From Acidobacteriaceae bacterium (GTDB taxonomy: Bacteria > Acidobacteriota > Terriglobia > Terriglobales > Acidobacteriaceae), in assembly GCA_025462785.1 (NCBI GenBank), contig JAOAPG010000247.1:1-12739 (forward strand): a DNA stretch of 12,739 bases, read 5' to 3'. A program made the translations under genes and the position numbers. Below the pieces are notes generated by a model, which saw only the letters and a list, made by a program, of their open reading frames with translations, was not told the DNA's origin and did no database searches. Shown piece after piece: positions 8,539 through 12,739 of the stretch (positions are counted from its first letter, which is position 1; each line of letters starts with the position of its first letter).

Positions 8539-10113
8539 TCAATTCCAATGTTTCTGATCAGCCCAGATTTCTGCTAAGGGCTTCCTCAGTCCGTGGCAAA
8601 CGTAAATCGCCTGATTCTCCTCGCCCATTCCCCAGGAGTTATGGTGCGTCGTTGCCGTTTCGACGGAGTTACAAATCTCATTCAGATACCTCGGCCCATA
8701 TTGAAGCGTGATTAAATTCACTGGTTCGATCCCGTGCGTGCCCCAATAGTAATAAGTCTGATGTCCGCTCATCGCGGTCGGCAACCCATACTTCGAACCG
8801 AATAAATCGATTGCTCCGGCTTCTCCATAGTTGCCGGTGAGAATCCCTGTCTTGCTTCGTTCCTCCGGCGGGAGAGAGTTATAGATTTGCGCAACTTGGC
8901 TCACCAGTTCCGGCCAGCCGAACTGATCCGCCCAGGGCTGCGGCCATTGGGATTCCTGATGTGTCTCTTGTTTTGGCGGTATGTAATGCAACGCCCGCCC
9001 GTAGGCGACATACTTCTCGGGAGACAGCAGGGGCAGCATCAAAGGGGCAAGCAGGGCTCCGTTAATAACGATGAAAGTGATCATCGCAGCTTTGGGCCAG
9101 AGCTTCCCTTGCGTAAGACGCCAGTGGCCCAAGGCGCTGTCCAAGGCTACAGCGCCACCCGCGAACAGCATCGGATAAATCGGGATCACATAGTAGTCCT
9201 TGCCGTGCAACGCCATCATCATTCCGAAGAATGCTAAGAACGTCCAGCCCAATAGGCGATATTTCTTTCCTCCTCCTAAAAGGAAATGCCACAACCCCGC
9301 GATCCAAATGCAAAACAGAACAGGGTGCATCACGAGAATTTGCTGCAGGATGAATTTTAGAGGTGGCAGTTCGATATTCTTCCCAGTGACTCGCACATTG
9401 TGAAGATCTTCCAGGGTCGGAAAATGATGATGAATCTGCCAAATCAAATTCGGCGAAAGGATGAACACCGCAACGAGTGCAGCAATCCAAATCCAAGGTT
9501 TCGCGAATTCCCTGCGATGCTCCGTTAGAAGCAGACCAATTACAACCACCACCCCGAAGAAGCCTGTGGAATGTTTGTTCATGAGCCCGAGGCCTGCAAG
9601 TACGCCGAACCAAATCCAAAGTCGAGAATCCCCGGTCTGGATAATACGAATGAGGACATAAATGCACCCCATCCAAAACAACGGCTCAAAAGTATTCATC
9701 GTCATCAGACTATCCATCGCGAGGTAAATCGGGACGAGTAGAATCGATAAGCCAGCAAGTGTTTGGGCAAATTTGTCGCCTCCCAAGCGCCACGTCATCA
9801 GCATGGTGAGTGCAACCAGGAGCGCGCCGGCGAGCGCCGGAAACATTCGCAGCACTGGCAAAGCTCCTCCGAGCAGCAACGCGGTCCGTGCCACCAGGCC
9901 GATCATTGGAGCGTGGTCCACATATCCGAAACCCAAATGGCGCCCGCAATCCAAATAATAAAGTTCATCGCGAAAATATCCGTAGCGTCCGCTCAATGAA
10001 AGGTGAATCAAGAGCTTTATTCCCGTCAGCAGTGCTGCAATTCCAAATGCAAACACTACCGGCGGGGAACCGGAGGGGTGAGGAGAAATCGCATTCGTTC
10101 CGACTGTCTTCAT
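8539..10113 (-). CDS. GT39/ArnT-like (PMT_2) membrane glycosyltransferase
   Basis: This is a polytopic inner-membrane glycosyltransferase of 524 residues from the ATG at 10113. Members of the family transfer a sugar from a polyprenyl-phosphate donor to a protein, lipid or lipid A on the periplasmic side. Residues 19-40 form the first membrane helix, followed by the signature loop with the likely catalytic acid pair Asp49-Glu50 (GYFRDELYYLDCGRHLGFGY) and DHAP at 66-69. Roughly ten to twelve hydrophobic segments follow, including HGKDYYVIPIYPMLFAGGAV, another PMT_2 hallmark. The last 140 or so residues are soluble and probably periplasmic. The start is uncertain: a GTG at 10188 would add 25 non-membrane residues, and a TTG at 10128 has a strong Shine-Dalgarno sequence (AGGGAGG) 4 bases upstream. 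It is a single gene, convergent with the copper protein and divergent from the HEAT-repeat gene. The acceptor is unknown. Confidence 0.9.
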   Translation of the reverse strand: MKTVGTNAISPHPSGSPPVVFAFGIAALLTGIKLLIHLSLSGRYGYFRDELYYLDCGRHLGFGYVDHAPMIGLVARTALLLGGALPVLRMFPALAGALLVALTMLMTWRLGGDKFAQTLAGLSILLVPIYLAMDSLMTMNTFEPLFWMGCIYVLIRIIQTGDSRLWIWFGVLAGLGLMNKHSTGFFGVVVVIGLLLTEHRREFAKPWIWIAALVAVFILSPNLIWQIHHHFPTLEDLHNVRVTGKNIELPPLKFILQQILVMHPVLFCIWIAGLWHFLLGGGKKYRLLGWTFLAFFGMMMALHGKDYYVIPIYPMLFAGGAVALDSALGHWRLTQGKLWPKAAMITFIVINGALLAPLMLPLLSPEKYVAYGRALHYIPPKQETHQESQWPQPWADQFGWPELVSQVAQIYNSLPPEERSKTGILTGNYGEAGAIDLFGSKYGLPTAMSGHQTYYYWGTHGIEPVNLITLQYGPRYLNEICNSVETATTHHNSWGMGEENQAIYVCHGLRKPLAEIWADQKHWN

Positions 10114-10189
10114 CGCGGTAGTGGACAAAGCGCCTCCCTGTGGCGGGCAGGCAATTCTCGCCAAAAATCTGATTCCAGGCAAATCCACG

Positions 10190-10217
10190 ATTAATTTGGG
10201 CGATATCCGCGTAACAA
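10190..10217 (-). promoter_or_regulatory. Promoter candidate for the glycosyltransferase gene
   Basis: On the minus strand TTGTTA (10217-10212) and ATTAAT (10195-10190) lie 16 bases apart, each matching 4 of 6 consensus bases. Transcription would start near 10183, upstream of the ATG at 10113 and the TTG at 10128. If this promoter is real, the GTG at 10188 could not be the start. Confidence 0.3.
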
Positions 10218-10252
10218 AGGCAAAACCCGATTTCTCACACTAGGGGTGGTCT

Positions 10253-10266
10253 ATTACCTCCGTAAT
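10253..10266. repeat. Short inverted repeat in the divergent intergenic region, possible operator
   Basis: ATTAC (10253-10257) and GTAAT (10262-10266) are perfect inverted arms around CTCC. The element lies in the 212-base region 10114-10325 between the two divergent genes. Nearby are two TTACCT copies (10254-10259 and 10277-10282) and two TAGGC copies (10284-10288 and 10291-10295). The layout suits a regulator site, but five-base arms can arise by chance. I find nothing else definite in this region apart from the promoter candidate and the tiny reading frame listed separately. Confidence 0.25.
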
Positions 10267-10315
10267 GTGTAACGCCTTACCTGTAGGCATTAGGCTAGTG
10301 CGGTACTCAATTTAG
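10265..10315 (+). other. 16-codon upstream reading frame ending on the ribosome-binding site of the HEAT-repeat gene
   Basis: An ATG at 10265 opens a 16-residue frame (MCNALPVGIRLVRYSI) whose TAG stop at 10313-10315 shares bases with the AGGAG at 10314-10318. If translated, ribosomes would stop right at the downstream ribosome-binding site, a layout used for coupling or attenuation. No Shine-Dalgarno sequence is seen before this ATG, and so short a frame is easily fortuitous. Confidence 0.15.
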
Positions 10316-10328
10316 GAGCACCCGTATT
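10314..10328 (+). promoter_or_regulatory. Shine-Dalgarno sequence that selects an ATT start codon
   Basis: AGGAG at 10314-10318, then 7 bases (CACCCGT), then ATT at 10326-10328, in frame with the long open frame. The spacing is optimal. No ATG, GTG or TTG occurs in this frame between the TAG at 10296-10298 and the N-terminal module. Confidence 0.55.
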
Positions 10329-12739
10329 CCTACTGCGGCCACAGCACGAGAGAGTCGGAACGCGTCCGCGCGCGGCTTTATTCATAGCCTGAATATTCTC
10401 ATCAAGTACGTTCGGCTCTATGGCTTTGAGCACAAGCGTACCGAGGGGCAGTTCGCCATTGCGTGGAACGAACTGCAGCAGGGCCTTCCGCAGGAAAAAG
10501 ACGGCGGGTTCCTCATCGGAGTCGCCGATCATCGCCTCCTGCTGGATGGCATCGCGCTCGATTCTGGACAAGCCGAACGCAGCTTTGCCCAGCTGTTGAC
10601 GACAGCCGGTTTGGCGAGTATTCAATTTTCCAACAGAATCACAAAAGACGATTTTTCGCGCCTGGTGCGCGCTTTTGCCGTTGCCGGTGCCAATGCAAAA
10701 GATGTCATCAAGAACATTAAGGAAATCTTTGGCGCGAGCAAAGCAGCGCCGATTCGAATCAATGAGGTAAAGTTCGTCGCTGCCGATCCGTCCACAAGTG
10801 ATGTTGGCATTGCAGCCCAACTTGCTGCGCAAACGATTGGCCCCGAGTTCAAGAACTGGCTAAACAATCCCCAAAAACTTCTTCAACTCATAGCGGCAGC
10901 CGAAGGCGCGCACACCGGTGAAGCAATGAGTCCACCGCCCGGCAGCGTTTCGAACATCGCAGCCGAGCACACGAGTCTCCATAGCGGGACAGGTCAAACT
11001 TGGAGTGGCGGAGTCGCCCCCCTTCAAGAAGAGGAAGTAATACAAGCCATCCGCCTGCTTACGAAGTTTGGCGAGGTTGGTGGTAATCCCAACAGCAAGC
11101 CGGAAATACTGCAAGGCGAGCTCGATAAAGTAGATAGCAATACGAAAGTTAACCTGCAACAGTTATTGGGAAGTCTGGCAGCAACGATTCAGCCTGAAGA
11201 AAGCGACACGCCTCTTCTCATGAAGGCGGCGGAGCACATGGCCATTCGCTTTGCCCTCGAGCGCTTCGAGAAGGGCGAAGTGAAAGTGAATGCAGTACAC
11301 CAGATGCTCGAACATATGAGCCGGCAAATGGATTCGCTTCGCCAGATCTTGCGAATTCAGGAAGACAAGATGAGCAAGGCCGGCATCTTGGTCGAATCCC
11401 ACGTCGACATTCTCGATCGCATGTTCTGGTCCGAAGTGCCCGACGCGGGCAAAAAGGGAGTGCTCCTCTCCAGCGAAGCGCCCTGTGTTCCACCACGTAA
11501 CATCCGTCAGTTCATTGAATATTTATTCGACTTGGATGACAAAGAGACTGCCAGTGCGATTCTGGACAACTATTCCAGCTGTCTGTTTGCTCAAGAGGCT
11601 GAACCCCGCCGCAAGACAGCTATCGGAATGAGCCAGCTCGCAGACCTGTTCGCGGCTTCGGGCGCCGACATTATGGGAGGTGCGATCCGTAAGCTCGCAC
11701 AAGCTCTATGTAAAGAGCCGGATTCGGAGTTGCAGGCCTTAATCAGCGCGGCCTTCGTACGCATCAGTTCAGAAGCAAGTTCTCAGAAAATATACGGCGC
11801 TGTAACTCAAGTCTGCGAGTCGATTGAGAGTGTCGCCCATCAACGTCCAGTGCTCGCTGCAGACTTGCGGCCTCGCATCGGGATCGAAAATCGCTTGCCG
11901 GAGTTCATCGAAGAAGCTCTGCGACTCCCGCACGTTCCGGCTGATTTGCTGGAAGTTCTTCGCAAGACATCCCATGCCGCTGTAGAACATTTGTCCGACC
12001 GTTTTTTCCGCTGCATGCGAAGAGACGAATGCGATCGCATGGTGGATCTGGTCAAAGATCTTGGCCCGGGCGGATTCGAGCAGCTTCGTGAAATGCTGCG
12101 CACGGGTCAACCAAGACAGGCAGCCTCCGTCGTCGGCCTTCTGAGCCGGCTGGATGTACCAACGCTCCTCGAACTATTGCCCGGACGCTTGCCCGAGTTG
12201 AATCGCTTTTATCACGACATCGTGGTCCGGCAAATCGCTTATGGCGCTGCAAGTGATCGCGGCCGCTCGCTCCTGGAACTGCTCGAAATCCTCGATCCTC
12301 TAGTTGTCCCGCAAGCATTGGATGAAATCGGAATGAGTGGAGACGTCAGCGCCGTTCCACCACTCATAGTCATGGCAGAGGCTGGCGAAGCCAAAGAACG
12401 CTCTCCATTACTGCAAGTTAAAGCCGTTGAATCTCTGGGCCGCCTGCGCGAGACGGGATCGGTCCCGGTTCTTCGCAATCTTCTTGAAGCCAAAAAGATG
12501 TGGAAGTGGGTTCATCCCCGCGAGCTACGCATTGCCGCCGCACAGGCATTGACAAAGATCGATCCGCGATATGGCCGTCAGGTTGTGGCTGATAATGGTC
12601 TGGAACCCAGTGAGCTTGCGATTGCCGTGCTCGACTCAGCGCCCGCGTGTCCGTGGGTACGCCAGCGTCGTTATGAGCGTGTGGTATTGCGCAAAACAAT
12701 TGCCGCGACCATCAGCAGTTCCTGGGGAAAATCCGGCAT
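10326..12739 (+). CDS. HEAT-repeat protein with N-terminal helical module, apparent ATT start, 3'-truncated
   Basis: The frame runs without a stop from 10326 to the window end, about 804 codons, and is cut by the edge. The residue after the start is PTAATARES. Residues 20-130 form a compact module (GFIHSLNILIKYVRLYGFEH, then GGFLIGVADHRLLLDGIAL, then ITKDDFSRLVRAFA). From memory this pattern of H/Y-rich first helix, 'LGV..RLL..G..L' and 'T..DF..L...F' precedes HEAT or HD domains in Acidobacteriota and Myxococcota proteins. Residues 200-230 are a Pro/Ser/Gly linker. The rest is almost all alpha-helix, and residues 695-755 show HEAT-type repeats (LLQVKAVESLGRLRETG, VPVLRNLLEA, ELRIAAAQALTKID). 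No signal peptide or membrane helix is seen, so it is probably a cytoplasmic protein-interaction scaffold. No enzymatic motif is visible. Only the start codon and function are in doubt; the frame itself is certain. Confidence 0.85.
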   Translation, partial: MPTAATARESRNASARGFIHSLNILIKYVRLYGFEHKRTEGQFAIAWNELQQGLPQEKDGGFLIGVADHRLLLDGIALDSGQAERSFAQLLTTAGLASIQFSNRITKDDFSRLVRAFAVAGANAKDVIKNIKEIFGASKAAPIRINEVKFVAADPSTSDVGIAAQLAAQTIGPEFKNWLNNPQKLLQLIAAAEGAHTGEAMSPPPGSVSNIAAEHTSLHSGTGQTWSGGVAPLQEEEVIQAIRLLTKFGEVGGNPNSKPEILQGELDKVDSNTKVNLQQLLGSLAATIQPEESDTPLLMKAAEHMAIRFALERFEKGEVKVNAVHQMLEHMSRQMDSLRQILRIQEDKMSKAGILVESHVDILDRMFWSEVPDAGKKGVLLSSEAPCVPPRNIRQFIEYLFDLDDKETASAILDNYSSCLFAQEAEPRRKTAIGMSQLADLFAASGADIMGGAIRKLAQALCKEPDSELQALISAAFVRISSEASSQKIYGAVTQVCESIESVAHQRPVLAADLRPRIGIENRLPEFIEEALRLPHVPADLLEVLRKTSHAAVEHLSDRFFRCMRRDECDRMVDLVKDLGPGGFEQLREMLRTGQPRQAASVVGLLSRLDVPTLLELLPGRLPELNRFYHDIVVRQIAYGAASDRGRSLLELLEILDPLVVPQALDEIGMSGDVSAVPPLIVMAEAGEAKERSPLLQVKAVESLGRLRETGSVPVLRNLLEAKKMWKWVHPRELRIAAAQALTKIDPRYGRQVVADNGLEPSELAIAVLDSAPACPWVRQRRYERVVLRKTIAATISSSWGKSG

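Noticed and set aside
9062..9676. A 204-residue minus-strand frame overlapping the glycosyltransferase
   Set aside because: It is out of frame within a gene that has clear PMT_2 motifs, and it reads as low-information sequence.
10265..10315. ATG at 10265 as the true start of the HEAT-repeat protein
   Set aside because: It is in a different frame and ends at TAG 10313-10315; using it would need a frameshift for which there is no slippery sequence.
1..12739. Mobile elements, CRISPR arrays, tRNA or rRNA genes, toxin-antitoxin or defence systems
   Set aside because: I saw no transposase or integrase motifs, no regularly spaced repeats, no tRNA-like cloverleaf and no small paired toxin genes on either strand.

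Overview
The window looks like chromosomal DNA from an Acidobacteriota-type Gram-negative bacterium. This is an inference from protein style and moderate GC, with no marker gene to prove it. It holds two complete genes of a tripartite drug-efflux operon (the first gene is cut by the window edge), a secreted copper-site protein, a membrane glycosyltransferase and a long HEAT-repeat protein cut by the right edge. I see no mobile element, phage gene, CRISPR array, rRNA or tRNA.

Bases 2-7525, plus strand: mdtA (5' end missing), mdtB and mdtC. mdtA and mdtB share an ATGA overlap, and mdtC starts 19 bases after mdtB. The two permeases are distinct paralogues of the MdtB and MdtC types, so the pump should be an asymmetric RND trimer joined by one adaptor to an outer-membrane channel. 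No channel gene is present here. Bases 7654-8466, plus strand: a signal-peptide protein with a cupredoxin-like His/Cys/His/Met site and a small C-terminal beta-sandwich domain. It is separated from mdtC by a 128-base gap and may have its own promoter.

Bases 8539-10113, minus strand: a polytopic glycosyltransferase of the GT39/ArnT-like (PMT_2) type, convergent with the copper protein. A perfect 8-bp hairpin lies between their stop codons. Bases 10114-10325 form a divergent intergenic region with a small inverted repeat and weak promoter-like sequences. From 10326 to the right edge, plus strand, runs an uninterrupted frame of about 804 codons coding for a helical/HEAT-repeat protein. It has no ATG, GTG or TTG before its evidently conserved-looking N-terminal module. 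The best start is an ATT codon with an AGGAG Shine-Dalgarno sequence 7 bases upstream.

Most of the window is ordinary. The parts most worth a second look are the apparent ATT start of the HEAT-repeat gene, a 16-codon reading frame ending on its ribosome-binding site, and the CuA-like ligand spacing in the secreted copper protein.
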